Shown here: positions 47,731-59,313 of the stretch, piece after piece | Numbering within the stretch: position 1 is the stretch's first letter | Layout of the letters: every line of letters begins with the position of its first letter | DNA from: Megamerina dolium | Taxonomy: Eukaryota > Arthropoda > Insecta > Diptera > Megamerinidae | NCBI GenBank assembly: GCA_963854835.1 | Contig: OY978527.1 | Span: forward strand, 21,048,557-21,112,556 | Direction of reading: 5' to 3' | Length of the DNA: 64,000 nt | The notes under the pieces: model-generated | The model's database searches: none | The model's input: only the letters and a program-made list of their open reading frames with translations | Told to the model about the DNA's origin: nothing | Program-made: the position numbers and the translations under genes

Positions 47731-47926
47731 ATGAATGTAGTACCGTCATCGATATCAAGTACTAATCAATTATTTACACAAAGTGAATATTTACGAAAGA
47801 GATCACATTCAAAATTATCATTTCGAATACGTTGTATAATATTGATTACAATAGCTGTGATCTTTTATACACGTTTTGTAGTGTCATCATATTTGCAAAC
47901 GGAAAATCAAATTGATCAAAATGATG
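47731..47926 (+). CDS. orphan first-exon candidate of an NCKX-type exchanger
   Basis: Starts with ATG and encodes a basic cytoplasmic stretch (YLRKRSHSKLSFRIR), one membrane segment (CIILITIAVIFYTRFVVSSYL) and ENQIDQND. It stops at a strong donor (g|gtgagt) in phase 1. NCKX proteins begin with such a segment, and exon 20053-20226 requires exactly a phase-1 upstream exon. The exon lies 15.7 kb downstream of the exchanger stop, so it cannot be spliced to it in normal order. It may open a tandem paralogue continuing beyond 64 kb, be a duplicated or displaced exon, or reflect an assembly error. The link to NCKX is inference from topology and phase; the segment itself is poorly conserved in the family. 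Confidence 0.5.
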
Positions 47927-48580
47927 GTGAGTCATCCTTTTTACTTACTTAGTTTCATAACTAAAATGTTGTAAAAGTTAACACCGTGATTTAAAACTTC
48001 AACAAAGGAATTTCTGACATTTTTATTCAGGTCTATCAAGAATCTAACGTAAACGATGTATTTCCATCGGATTTATTACTTGTGTGACTGAGAAAAAGTA
48101 TAGTCAGACTTGATTTTCATTAAATTGAATGTCTTTATTTTCATCCGAAATTCATCTGATTAAAACAAGTCTAAAACGATTCTAGGGTGTTCACTCGAGT
48201 CTGATGGTAAAAAATTGTTCATGTGAGGGTCCTTAAACCGAAGATTAGGAAGATAGAAAATGACGTCTACTTGGTCTTTTAATTAATTTATTGCTTCTAA
48301 AATTTCAACAAAGGAATAAGAATTATCACAGGTTCTTTGGCGGTTTTTAAGTAATAATTAAAATACAATATATTTTATTTTGTTTTAATACAAAATAAAC
48401 TAGGCTTCAATACGGACCTAGTACTTTTACTTACTTATTCAAGGTTTCAAGGTTGACCTATCTAGTCGTATCTTTATGAATCACGAATTCTTTTCACACA
48501 GTCCGGCTAAAATTATACATTTTTGGAATGAAATCAATCGTATTATGTGTGGTATATAAACATATATATTTTAAAAAAAA
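47927..48580. other. no gene recognised
   Basis: Putative intron after the orphan exon. No acceptor-exon continuing the exchanger reading is recognisable. Confidence 0.4.
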
Positions 48581-49240
48581 TTGTTTTGCAAAATGAGGCA
48601 TCCATCTGCTGTATGTAAATTTCATACGATTGGCTGCAAACGAACAATAATCCCAGTCGTCTTACGTTGAGTACCAAGAGTGTGCATCTCAATCCAGGAA
48701 GAGGATTTTGCACAAGGATCTCATGTTATGCAAAATGAGGCATCCACCTGCTGTATGTAAATTTCATACGATTGGCTGCAAACGAAAAATAATCCCAGTC
48801 GTCTTACGTTGAGTACCAAGAGTGTGCATCTCAATCCAGGAAGAGGATTTTGCACAAGGATCTCATGTTATTCACTTAAAAGATTCAATTGACTCAGCTC
48901 AGTAGGAGATAAACGACCAACCGCTTAATTATCGCTTCTCAGCTTGGGCCTTGTACGTCGATGGTGGCATCATTGGCAAACTTTTTTCGAAATGTTGCTG
49001 AAAACGCTATTTCAGCCACCGATGAGTACTACAAAGCATGGACTTGAAGGATCTAGGGTTCAGCTGAATAGCAAGCCTTGCCACATCGCCCATCGATCTT
49101 TTTCGCACTAAGTTCGATAATCGTTTTATCAGCCATCTTGGGGATGTCACCTCGGAGCTGTGACTTAGCCGTAATACTACATTTTAGTGTAGTGTCATCC
49201 GAGATCAATATTATACCGAAAATTCAGAAACGATTCAGTC
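48581..49240 (+). pseudogene. mariner-superfamily transposase relic
   Basis: Pieces in shifting frames resemble a Tc1/mariner-type transposase: RILHKDLML and KIQLTQL (near 48850-48895, the RILHKDLxLxPYKIQLTQ block), NYRFSAWAL and DGGIIGKLF (near 48930-48990), and IDLFRTKFDNRFISHLGDV (near 49090-49145). The third catalytic block is decayed. It contains the 142-bp tandem duplication. The same general family is seen at 19360. Confidence 0.6.
48589..48872 (+). repeat. 142-bp tandem duplication, two copies
   Basis: The unit starting 'caaaatgaggcatcca' at 48589 is repeated at 48731 and the copies differ at only about two positions. The surrounding transposase relic is far more decayed, so the duplication is recent. 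Confidence 0.93.
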
Positions 49241-49901
49241 CCTTTAGTCGAGTATCAACTGAGCCATTCGTGAAATATAGAAAAAAATCATCAACAAGGT
49301 CTTGAGTTGACAGAATTCGCTACTGCGATACCAGCGGAGGCAACTACATAAAAGAGATCGTATTCCATAAATAATGTCAATGTTTGAATATTTTAAAAAG
49401 CCATAATATGCTGCTATTTGAATATGCATATGTGGGAAAGCAGTGTGTGAAAGAACACATTTTGGTCTGTTTGAAGAGAGTTTTTAACTTGAACAAAGCG
49501 AACTAGAAACTAACCCTTCGGCACTGCAATCTAAAGCACTAATCCCTCTCATGGTTGCATCTTATTCAGTACTTGCCGCCAGCACATATAGTTTCGAAAA
49601 TCATACTAAGGGCCATTTTCTCAACTATCTCTCATTTGCTGTCTGTTAAAACGTACACTGAGGGAAAAAAATCGTAAAATTTAACAAAAAGGTATTTGAT
49701 CTTATCAAAAACGTCAACGAAAGTACTGTATCGAGTAAAATTCTAAAACCAATATGCGCATATTTGATATGGGATTTTGTGTACGTGTGACTTTTTATCA
49801 CCTTTTCGCATACACATTTTCTGCCATATTTACCTCCCTCGCACTCTTTATTATCTATCCATTGCCTAAAATCTGCTGTTTAGCCAACGTCTGCGTTCAT
49901 A
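49241..49901. other. no gene recognised
   Basis: Continues past the transposase relic; no repeat or coding signal that I can name. Confidence 0.4.
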
Positions 49902-49965
49902 GCACAGTAACCAAATGGTTAGACATAAGCTTCGCATCGGAAAGGCCCGGGTTCAAATCTACAAA
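49902..49965 (+). repeat. tRNA-like fragment of a different SINE type
   Basis: The stretch 'agtaaccaaatggttagaca' followed by 'cgcatcggaaaggcccgggt' and 'tcaaat' has tRNA-like A and B boxes but no acceptor stem. Its head differs from the main SINE family, so it is either a second SINE type or a tRNA pseudogene. Confidence 0.5.
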
Positions 49966-50099
49966 AAGACAAAAAAATTTTATTTAATTTATATATACCT
50001 TTTTTCGTCTTAGAAATATTAATTATATAAAATTTAATCAAACACAACAAAAATTGCTTACATTAAAAAAATTATTGAAGCATAAATTGATAAATATAT

Positions 50100-50312
50100 A
50101 TATTAGCGATTTCCGAATGGGAGAAAACCTTGTCACATCACTTCATGGTAAACTTCTACTTGCCGAGGAATTGTCAATTGCCTGCCATGTGGGTAATTAT
50201 TTGAAAAAAAAAAATTATTTAGATATATTAAAATTGTGCTTCCGCCACAGCCACAGATCGAACTCACAACATACAGATTAGAAGCCAAGCGCGCTAACTA
50301 CTGAACTACGGA
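50100..50312 (-). mobile_element. decayed SINE, - strand
   Basis: In reverse, a tRNA-like head ('ccgtagttcagtagttagcg') is followed by a degraded family body ending near 'gattttccgaatggg'. It is more diverged than the other SINE copies. Confidence 0.65.
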
Positions 50313-50705
50313 TATATATAAAAATGTTACATATATTTACATACATCTTTAGCGATTAACAATGACAACCTCAAATTCAATTTACCTCTTTTTTTATTTT
50401 TAATTTAATGCTGCTGTGCGGAGAAAGTGAACTATAAAATTGTGGTGATAAATTGGGTTGGCTCTTTCTTCATTTCAAAAAAGTGTGTGGGTGGGTTAGT
50501 GAAAAGCAAAAACTGAATGAGTGTATTGGTGTTTTAGTTACGCTAGTCTTGCTGGGATTGCATTTAAATATGCGCGTGTTAAATTTTGACCTGAAAGTTT
50601 TATTTTTTAATACAAAAATTTTTAAAGGAGAATCAAATAAAAATTTTTTATTTTTACTTTGCGTTATTTCCTTCAGTGTATAACAGCGAATGCACAGCTG
50701 ACATA
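50313..50705. other. no gene recognised
   Basis: AT-rich; a 76-codon frame (50453-50683) has hydrophobic runs but no identifiable family. Confidence 0.4.
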
Positions 50706-51287
50706 CAAGGTGCGACAACTATGTATTAAGACTCGAACCATATCTCAGCAAGCAAGCACGCCATCTATGTGTGAAAACGCACATGCGTTTTGAAGCTTCA
50801 ACCTTCCTCTACTTACTGTCAAACTTTCATGCCATTTGGTTGACATTTAATGTTTATTGACATTCATTTTACAAAACACGTGTTCGTTTGAAGTTGACAT
50901 TTTAATATGGAGCAAAGAGAGAAAAAAGTCACACAGCACTCATTGTACGTCAATTTTTGGCTCGGAATCAGGTCTGTGTGTTGAATCACCCGCCGTATTC
51001 ACCTGATTTGGCACCGTGCGACTTCTTTTTGTTCCCAAAACTGAAATTGAAGTTGAAAGGATGCTTTTTTGATGATATTCATACCATACAACGGACTTCG
51101 ACGAGGGCACTGGAGGCAATTCCGAAAAATGAGCTGGAACACGCGTTTGAATCACTATTAAATCGATGTAACAAGTGTATTGAATCAGGAGGAGAATATT
51201 TCGAATAAATATACCGAAAAATTAGCAGATATCGTGTTTTAATTGTGTTTTCTAGAGGCAGTCTTAATACATAATTGTCGTACCTTG
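50706..51287 (+). mobile_element. mariner deletion derivative (582 bp)
   Basis: Flanked by TA at 50704-50705 and 51288-51289. Ends CAAGGTGCGACAACTATGTA and its near-perfect complement form about 28-bp inverted repeats. Inside, a start codon (near 50909; MEQREKK) is followed after few codons by the C-terminal part of a mariner transposase, 50957-51208: HPPYSPDLAPCDFFLFPKLK, with the third catalytic Asp. The DNA-binding domain and first two catalytic Asp residues are deleted. This is a different mariner family from the one at 28768. Confidence 0.87.
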
Positions 51288-51483
51288 TATATTGGTCCGA
51301 TAACGCTAGCAGGCTTTATCGAAAATGAAAATAAACAAAAGTTGCTGCCCGCTCAGTCGAGTGAAGATCAGCCAGTACGACCGAAACTTAATAGCTTAAA
51401 ATAGAAATAAAAACTTTGTTCAAGTCTAGATACTGGAGCGTGTATATATAAGCATGTCATCAAGGTGCTGGAAAAAATTTTTT

Positions 51484-52232
51484 TGTTGGTTTTGTTGTGT
51501 ACTATTTTTCCACAACACTTACTAAGTACCTAGCTCACAAGATTAACACCTAGACCTAAGCTCTTAAATATCCCTCGAGTCTAACACACTCGCTGGCTGA
51601 AATAAAACAATTATATTTTATTAAGGATACTTGCGGTTTCTATTTTATTGCTGGTGTTTTTCACTTTTACACTAATACTGGAGGGCCTAGTAAGGATCGC
51701 AGTATTTACGCTTTTTCTTAAAGCTAACACTTCGGTGTAAGACTCACAACTGAACAGCCACTGCCTTCAGTAAGCTGGGAGCTTATATCCATTTTTCTAA
51801 CACTAGCCACATATCAAACTACCCACATACCAACATATAACATACCATAATATATTCACACCACTTGTGTGTATGTATGTACTAATGTGTTTATGTACAC
51901 GATCGATGCACTCTCCATGTGTATATATTCTACATGAGAAAACAACTTTTTGATATTCTCACATATGAGTAGACCGCGTGATTTTAGTTGTCATGTATGC
52001 TTACACAGGTATGCTTACGTAAGTGCAGAACTACGAATTGTGTGGGAAAGTACTTTGTCAGCATTTTCACACCCAGCTGCAACTCAGTTGGCCCAATGTT
52101 CTGACATTCCACAATTATAAGTAATATTAGTATGGATTGTGTATATTGACAAATATGTAGTACCCAATTTCGGGAAATATGTCGCGAGGCAAAATATGCA
52201 TATGTGCATATTTCATATTTTGGCTCGCAACA
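51484..52232 (-). mobile_element. probable LTR of a - strand retrotransposon
   Basis: On the + strand the segment starts TGTT and ends AACA. Directly beyond the right end is a polypurine tract on the - strand (52233-52247, GAGAGAAGGGAGGGA), as expected for the internal side of a 3' LTR of an element on the - strand. Potential poly(A) signals lie inside. I see no matching second LTR and no convincing target duplication. Confidence 0.45.
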
Positions 52233-53394
52233 TCCCTCCCTTCTCTCAGGAAGAAAAAATTATCATTATGAAATAATAATAATTTTTTCTTATAAGGAAA
52301 AAGTTAAGGTTATGCTTATTTTGTAAATTTTAGCACAATTAAAAATTTATGATACTATTAGGAATAAAATACGAAGTATTATGTACATATATGGTTACTG
52401 GTAATTCGGTGATTATGCTGCCGATGATGACGATGAGTTTCCTGTTAGTTGTTGTCTGCTGTACTTGGCTTTTTTTTTTAATGGTTTTGTTGCAGATTTG
52501 GTTGTTGAATTCTAGTGATGCAAACAGTAACTTCTCCTTTATCAAGGTTCGATTTTTGTTTCGGCAATTAGAGCGAGATTATTTACATTTAGTTGATCTT
52601 CTGGATGTTTTGTCATGGAATCGTTATCTGGATTATTATTGTGGAAATTTGGTTTGGTGTGCTTGTGGGTTGATGCTGGTGTCTAATGCGTCCAATGGTT
52701 TGATTCGACAGATTTTTTTTTTATAGGAATGGTATGAACAATAGCTTGCAAAGTGAGTTTTATGTGTACCGCACTGCTAAGCAATATTGTCGATGTGAAA
52801 CCCTGTACTCCTGGTGTAAGTGTTCAATAATTGGAGCAATAATGAATATGTAATTTTGGTTCTATTGTTTATCATTTTCTTCTGATGTGGATCAAAATCC
52901 ATTGTCACTGATAAATACAGTAGCTGAAATATTTCATTCGATTTTGGTTGCATATCTGTTATTGTTGATGTCTCAATATTAGCTATTAGCTATTGTTGAT
53001 ATCTCATAAATAGCTTTTATCGTCACGCTGTCTAGATACGCCAAAGTTATTTGTTGTAAATTTTATTGTTTTGTAAGTTTTTTATGGGTACTCGCTGTAC
53101 TGGTCCTGCTTTGTTTTCTGCTATGGGTTTATTTGTTCTATACTGCCTCAAGGATAGTTTTGTGTCATCCTTCTCTTGGTTGTTACTGTTATTAAAGCTG
53201 TTAATGTTGCTACGTTTGCATCTCTCGCAATTTCACTGTATATGTTGATTTTGGATTCTCGTGGACAACTGCTGCTTTCTTGGGTTTGTAAGGGAATTAC
53301 CAGATTCTTTTTCCATAATAGATCACTTGCATCTACTATATATATATAACTACTATATCTACTATAACACTCATTTAGTTAGTTTTTATACCCT
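52233..53394 (-). other. possible internal remnant of that LTR element
   Basis: On the - strand the translations are Gln/Asn/Thr-rich and interrupted, without a recognisable retroviral domain. The + strand 125-codon frame at 52349-52726 is probably a by-product of that composition. Interpretation rests on the neighbouring polypurine tract and LTR only. Confidence 0.3.
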
Positions 53395-54810
53395 GCATAA
53401 TGCAATATGCATGGTATATTCATTTCGGTCAGATGTTTGTGTCCACTTGAAGGAATCTCCGGAGATATAGACATAGATATATATTCGTGATCAGCGTCGA
53501 TTAAATTTTCGATTTAACGATGTCCGTCCGTCCGTCCGTCCGTCCGTCTGTCTGTCACCTGGCTGGTTCGCACGGTAACTTGAGTAAATATTGAGCTATT
53601 TCGATGAAATTTGGCATAAGTAATCTATGATCCAAGGGTACGGAGGGGATTGATATTGGGCATGATCGGTCAATAGCCACGCCCACACCAAGCATTCAAA
53701 GCGACTAACCTCGGAATTTTCAAAATCTTTAACTTGCTATAACTCACATAATATACCACTTGGGACAACAATATTTGGCACATAGAGTTATATTATACTA
53801 CTATATAACCTCCCCAAAAGCGAGTGAGCCACGCCTACTTTTTAGCGTAGCTCTCATACAAAGTGTCTGTACTTCTTTTAAATTGAAACAGCTGTAACTT
53901 CTACAATCTTCTGTCCAGAATAACCATAATTGACACTGAAATTAACATGGTAGTCGGAAATAATAAGGCAGAAAATCAGTGTGCCACGCCCACTGCTTTT
54001 TGGGTCTCCCATACAAAGTTGCGGAAATTAAAAAAAAATGTTACCGGTTATAACTTGCAAACTATTCAGCGTAGAATAACGAGATTTAAGGTGTGGATTA
54101 ATATTGTACGAGCAACTAGGCTCACAGAAAATGGGCGCACCACGCCCACTGTTTATCGTAGCCCCCATACAAATTTTAAAATAAAACAGCTGTAACTTCG
54201 GCAATCTTCTGTCTAGAATAACCATAATTGACACTTAAATTAATATCGTAGTCGGCAAAAATCTGGAAGAAAATCAGTGTGCTACGCCCATTCCTTCATA
54301 GGTCTCCCATACAAAGTCGAGGTAATTAAACTCAAACTTTTAAGCTCCATAACTTACAAACCATTTAGCGTAGGACAACGAGATTTAAGGTATGGATAAG
54401 TATTGTACGAGCAACTAGGCTCATAGGAAATGGGAGCGCCATGCCCACTGTTCATTGCAGCCCCCATGCAAAATGACTGAAATTCTTTTAAATTTAAACA
54501 GCTGTAACTTCGGCAATCTCCTGCCTAAAATAACCATAATTGACACTTCAATTAATATCGTAGTCAGAAATAATCTGGCAGAAAATCAGTGTGCCACGCC
54601 CACTCCTTCATAGGTCTCCCATACAAAGTCGAGGGAATTAAACTAAAACTTTTAAGCTCCATAACTTACAAACCATTTAGCGTAGGACAACCAAATTTAA
54701 GGTGTGGATTGATATTGAAAAATTAATTAGATATACCAGAAAGGGATACGTCACGCCCACTTTTTATATATCTTCCGTATAAAGTCTCGGATTTATCTTA
54801 AACATTAAAA
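53395..54810. repeat. dispersed repeat with tandem units of about 300 bp
   Basis: Starts 'ataccctgcataatgcaa', followed by a (GTCC)n run at 53523-53555 and 'gctatttcgatgaaatttgg'. The phrase 'cagctgtaacttc' recurs at 53889, 54187 and 54499, spacing 298 and 312 bp. Each unit contains 'ataaccataattgacact', 'ccacgccca' and 'tctcccatacaaagt'. Such 'ccacgcccac' repeats are common in higher-fly genomes. No gene. Confidence 0.85.
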
Positions 54811-54829
54811 CACCCATATATATATATAC

Positions 54830-54878
<49 letters not shown>
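54811..54878. repeat. (TA)n microsatellite with CA interruptions
   Basis: Directly precedes the left end of Tc1 copy C; the TA run resumes after its right end. Confidence 0.9.
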
Positions 54879-56529
54879 CAGTGGCTCCCAGCTTATTTCG
54901 TACAGTGACAGTTTAAAAATTGCTGCAGTCGTAATTCCTAATATAGCAAAAATTTGAACAAAATATAAATGCCATTTTTGAAAGGAAGGTTTGTTTTTTA
55001 TTTTCCAAAATTTACTTTTTCAAAATTTTAGTTTTTGACACTATAAAAAAATAAAATAAGAAAAAAATAGGAAAATTCATGTCACAGCTTATTTCGTACA
55101 GTCTCTTTAAGTTCAAACTAAAAACAAAGTAAGTTGATTTTAATATTTAGTATGACATCCCTTAGCGTTAATGACAGCCTGGAGTCTACTTGGCATTGAA
55201 TCCACCAATTTTTGAGTGATGTCTGGTGTGATTTTTTTCCATTCCTCCATCAGTACCTTCTTTAGGTCTTGCTTATTAGAAATCTTGTGTGTTCTTATTT
55301 TATTGTCCAAAATAGACTAAAGATTTTCAATCACATTCATGTCAGGTGACTGTGGTGGTGGAGACATCAAGTGTGAGCAGTTCAAATAAGCCAAGATTGC
55401 ACAATCCCAGATTTATGTTTTGGGTCATTATCTTGGTAATACCGAAATTCTTCCCGCAAACCCAGTTTGTCTGCACTTTGAAGTAAATTGTTTTTCAGAA
55501 TCTCGAGGTACTTCATTTTGTCCATTGTTCCCTCAATAAAAACCAATTCACCTACTCCGGCTGCTGACATACAGGCCCAAACCATCACGCTACCGTCACC
55601 ATGCTTCACTGTGGGCTTAAGGTTCTCCTTGTTTAGCTCGGTATTAGCTTTACGCCAAACATATGACATTCCGTCCGAGCCAAAAATATTAAACTTAGAC
55701 TCATCCGCGAAAATAACGGTATTCCAGAACGCAGGAGTCTTAATAATATGCTCTTTGTCGTAGTCAAGTCGGCGTTGTATATTCATTTTTGAAATGAATG
55801 GTTTCTTTCGGGCTACTCGACCGTTCAAGTCATGATTGCGCAGCACACGTCGGACAGTTTCAGCACTGGATGATTTTCCTATTTCACGCTGAACCTCTGC
55901 AGCCAACTTCGGAGTGGATAACTTTGGATTTTTCTTAATTTTTCGTACAATATAACGCTCGTCTGATGCGTTGAAAATCTTATTAGGTGCTTCTCTGCCC
56001 TTGTTCTCCAACCGATTTTCGCGAATGAAGCGTTGAATGATGTATTGGACAGTTGAGGCACTTAAATTTGTCATTTCAGCAATTTTTCGCACACTCTGAC
56101 CTTTCCTAAAATGGTTAATTACCAGTTTACGCTGTTCCATCGTTGTACGACGACCCATAACACTAAATGTTTAATTTACAGCACTTTAACTATTTAAAAT
56201 AAGAATAATAAAAATTGTTATAATAGTTAAAAAGGTCCAAAAACTCATACAATTCAAAAAAACTTTGTAACTGCGCGGCAGAATGAAACTTACTTACATT
56301 GAAGTTTGTGTACGAAATAAGATGTGAGCTGAAAATCAGCTGATCAATAGTTTTTCTCTCTTGCATGACAAAAAGAACAATTTTTGGGGTTCCCCGTTTT
56401 CTTATTAGGTTTACTAAACACATACACAGACATCTACATTCAAAACTTATCGATAAGTTTTTTAGTTTCGATGTTACAGCCATTTACATAAAAATATATA
56501 CACTGTACGAAATAAGCTGTGAGCCACTG
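54879..56529 (-). mobile_element. Tc1-like DNA transposon, copy C (1651 bp, complete ends)
   Basis: Same length, ends and internal sites as copies A and B, in the orientation of A. It is inserted within a TA array, flanked by TA. It is the most diverged of the three, with several amino-acid changes in the transposase. Confidence 0.93.
55382..56158 (-). pseudogene. Tc1-like transposase, broken, copy C
   Basis: Same truncated 258-residue frame with the identical frameshift at SWLI and the same TAG downstream. It differs from A and B by about seven residues, including Arg for His at position 3, YDKEHIIKTPAF, and KHGDGS for KHGGGS near the second half of the catalytic domain. The shared lesions show common descent from an already defective source. 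Confidence 0.9.
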
Positions 56530-57030
<501 letters not shown>

Positions 57031-57955
57031 TTATATATATATATTTATTTTTTTTTTTTTTTTTTTTGTGTTCTAGCGTTGTTGCTGCACTTTATCCACA
57101 GTTTAGTACTTTCCAATTTCGACTTCAGCCATCTCTTTAGTGTACCTATATTTCTTGAGGGACCCTGTATTGTTGTACGACAATAATGGAGAAAATTTTA
57201 GTATTTTAATGTATTTTTTGTATATATTAATATTTTATTTTATTGTTTTCAAAAATGATGTATTAAAAGGAAGGAAAGGAGAAAGAAAAAAAAAGAATAA
57301 ATAAATGTAATTCTAATACAATTCCCATAATTGCCAGTCGATTAAATTTATTTCCCTACATCTATGGTCAGCATATTATAAAACGTCATTTGATTCATGA
57401 TGTATTATTATTATTTTTTCTTGCATTTTTCATAGTTGTGCATTTGCTTGTATTATGTGCATTTGCTTGTATTATGTGCATTTTGTTTGAAATTTGATTC
57501 TTGTATATCTATATGCGATATTATTTTGAGTGTCGTTCTCACGTTGTTGTACAAGTTAATGCATTGTTATGCATTTTGCTTAATATGGTCAACGTGCTAT
57601 TAATTAATTTTTTTTTTGTACGGAATTTCGTTTGTTTTTTTTTTGCATTTTTGTAGTATTATGTATTTTGCTTGGTCTGAAAATTTAATTCTTTTGTATC
57701 TTTGTTTTGTACATTTCGTTCTCATGCTTTTATGCATACTCGGTATTATGTTATTGTAGGGTGTTATTTGTAGAGGTTTGGACCATCGAATTTAATATTA
57801 ATCTAAGTTTGGGTGGAAAGGTTTTATTAAATTATTGTGTGAAGTTTTACTAATAGTTCTTACTTCACACTATTATATTTTATATCCTAACTGAATTTTT
57901 CTTTTTTTACTTTCTTTTTTTTTACCACAAATACTATTACTTTGTTAAACTACTA
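57031..57955. other. T-rich region, possible 3' end or LTR of the - strand Gypsy element
   Basis: Lies downstream, on the - strand, of the integrase stop codon at 57960. A purine-rich tract on the - strand (about 57897-57928) could be a polypurine tract, but I could not define LTR ends. No gene seen. Confidence 0.35.
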
Positions 57956-57959
57956 TTAC

Positions 57960-58984
57960 TTATTGATAAAAATGTTTTAGTAAGTTGTTATGGTACTTTT
58001 TACCATTTTGTCCGATTTTAATAGTCGTCGTTACTGGACTGTCCACATGTATCACTTCGTATGGTCCAGTCCAGATGGGACTAAATTTATTTTTCCTATT
58101 CTGATTTCTCAACAATACGTTATCACCTATTTTAAAAAATATTGGGTGGATTCCATTGTCGTATTGAATTTTAGCTAATTTCTTTGCTTTGTCCTGATTT
58201 TCCCTCACTAACTCATGTGACCTTTGTAGTTGGTATTTTAATACCTTATTTTGATCATCTGCATTCTATAGAGGTGATCTTTTTGTTTTTAAGTTTGTCG
58301 GCATATCGATATTGAAACCGTATAGAACACTGAATGGTGTCCGTTTTGTCGAAGTATGTATGGTGTTATTGTGTACGTGCATTGCTGATGCTAACCATTG
58401 GTCACAATTAGACCCTTCTTCATTAACAAAGCTCCTAAGATATTCTGCTAAAGAACCATTTGTTTGTGGATGGTACGGTGTTATATGTAATTTTTTAACA
58501 CCCAGCATCTTGCATGTATCGGAAAACAATTTCGAAGTGAAATTTGTACCATTATCAGTCACTAAAATTTTTGGTATGTTATATCGCGTAATAACTTCGT
58601 TGTAAAACGCTTTTGCTACCGTGCTAGCTTCAGCATCTGGTATAACTACTTACTTACTTACTTATGTGGCCATAACAACCGAATATCGATTTAGGCCGAA
58701 AATAACATGCTTCGCCAGCCATCTCTGTTCTTCGCTAGCTGGCGCCAGTTAGAAATTCCAAGTGCCGTCAGGTTCTCCAGTACTTGGTCTTTCCACCGGA
58801 GGTTTGGTCTTCCTACATAAATAACTACACAAATAAAAAATTTGGGAAAATCCTCTTGAAATGTAAGTATGTATTTGTTTCCAGATGTTGTCTCTGGAAG
58901 AATTCCTACCATGTCCATATATACCTTTTCAAATGGCTTAGATGGTGTATCAGTTAATATAATTGGTATTTTCGTGAGCCTCAA
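57960..58984 (-). pseudogene. Gypsy integrase, interrupted
   Basis: Blocks in order are VYMDMVGILPETTSGNKYIL (first catalytic Asp, near 58920), an RTE insertion, then MTDNGTNFTSKLF (second Asp), HPQTNGSLAEYLRSFV (catalytic Glu), and a C-terminal FSPIWTGPYEVI (GPY/F-type module) with HNNLLKHFYQ at the end. The integrase inserts the element DNA into host chromatin. Here it is broken near 58850 by the LINE fragment and near 58210-58266 by a frame change. Confidence 0.83.
58650..58820 (-). mobile_element. RTE-like LINE 3' fragment inserted in integrase
   Basis: A 171-bp 5'-truncated copy of the RTE family seen at 12095: the (CTTA)n tail, then 'tgtggccataacaaccgaat' to 'cttggtctttccaccgga'. It is flanked by an 8-bp duplication ATAACTAC at 58642-58649 and 58821-58828. 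Confidence 0.9.
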
Positions 58985-59006
58985 GCTCTTGTTAGTTTGA
59001 CATTTT

Positions 59007-59311
59007 TTACAATCTGATCGTAAAGGCTATTGGTCGATCCTTTTCAATTTCACCTTGCGATAGAACTGCCCCCAAGGCTTCATTGCTGGCATCTGTTGTC
59101 AGCACAAAAGGTTCGGAAAAATCTGGATATGCTAAAATTGGTAGAGAGCAAATTGCCTCCTTCAAATTTTCAAAATCTTTCTGGCATTTATCGATCCATT
59201 CAAATTTTGCATCTTTTCTTAGTAATTTATTATTTGGAAGCGCTATGCTTGCCATATTTTCAACAAACTTTCTATAATAGTTTACTAAACCTAAGAATGC
59301 TTCCTATTTCT
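59007..59311 (-). pseudogene. Gypsy RNase H fragment
   Basis: Starts with the AFLGLVNYYRKFVEN block that follows reverse transcriptase in Gypsy elements, then CQKDFENLKEAI and LTTDASNEALGAVLSQ, the first RNase H acidic motif. A one-base insertion breaks the frame just before AFLGL. It is separated from the reverse transcriptase by the 0.9-kb insertion, and about 20-25 residues between them are missing. The end of RNase H is also lost. Confidence 0.8.
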
Positions 59312-59313
59312 TG

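Noticed and set aside
52349..52726. 125-codon hydrophobic frame on the + strand
   Set aside because: Composition effect of T-rich sequence; no family motif, and it lies in what is probably LTR-element interior on the other strand.
53889..54800. CRISPR-like or satellite array reading of the 300-bp repeat
   Set aside because: Units are long, diverged and directly adjacent without spacers; a eukaryotic dispersed repeat explains it.
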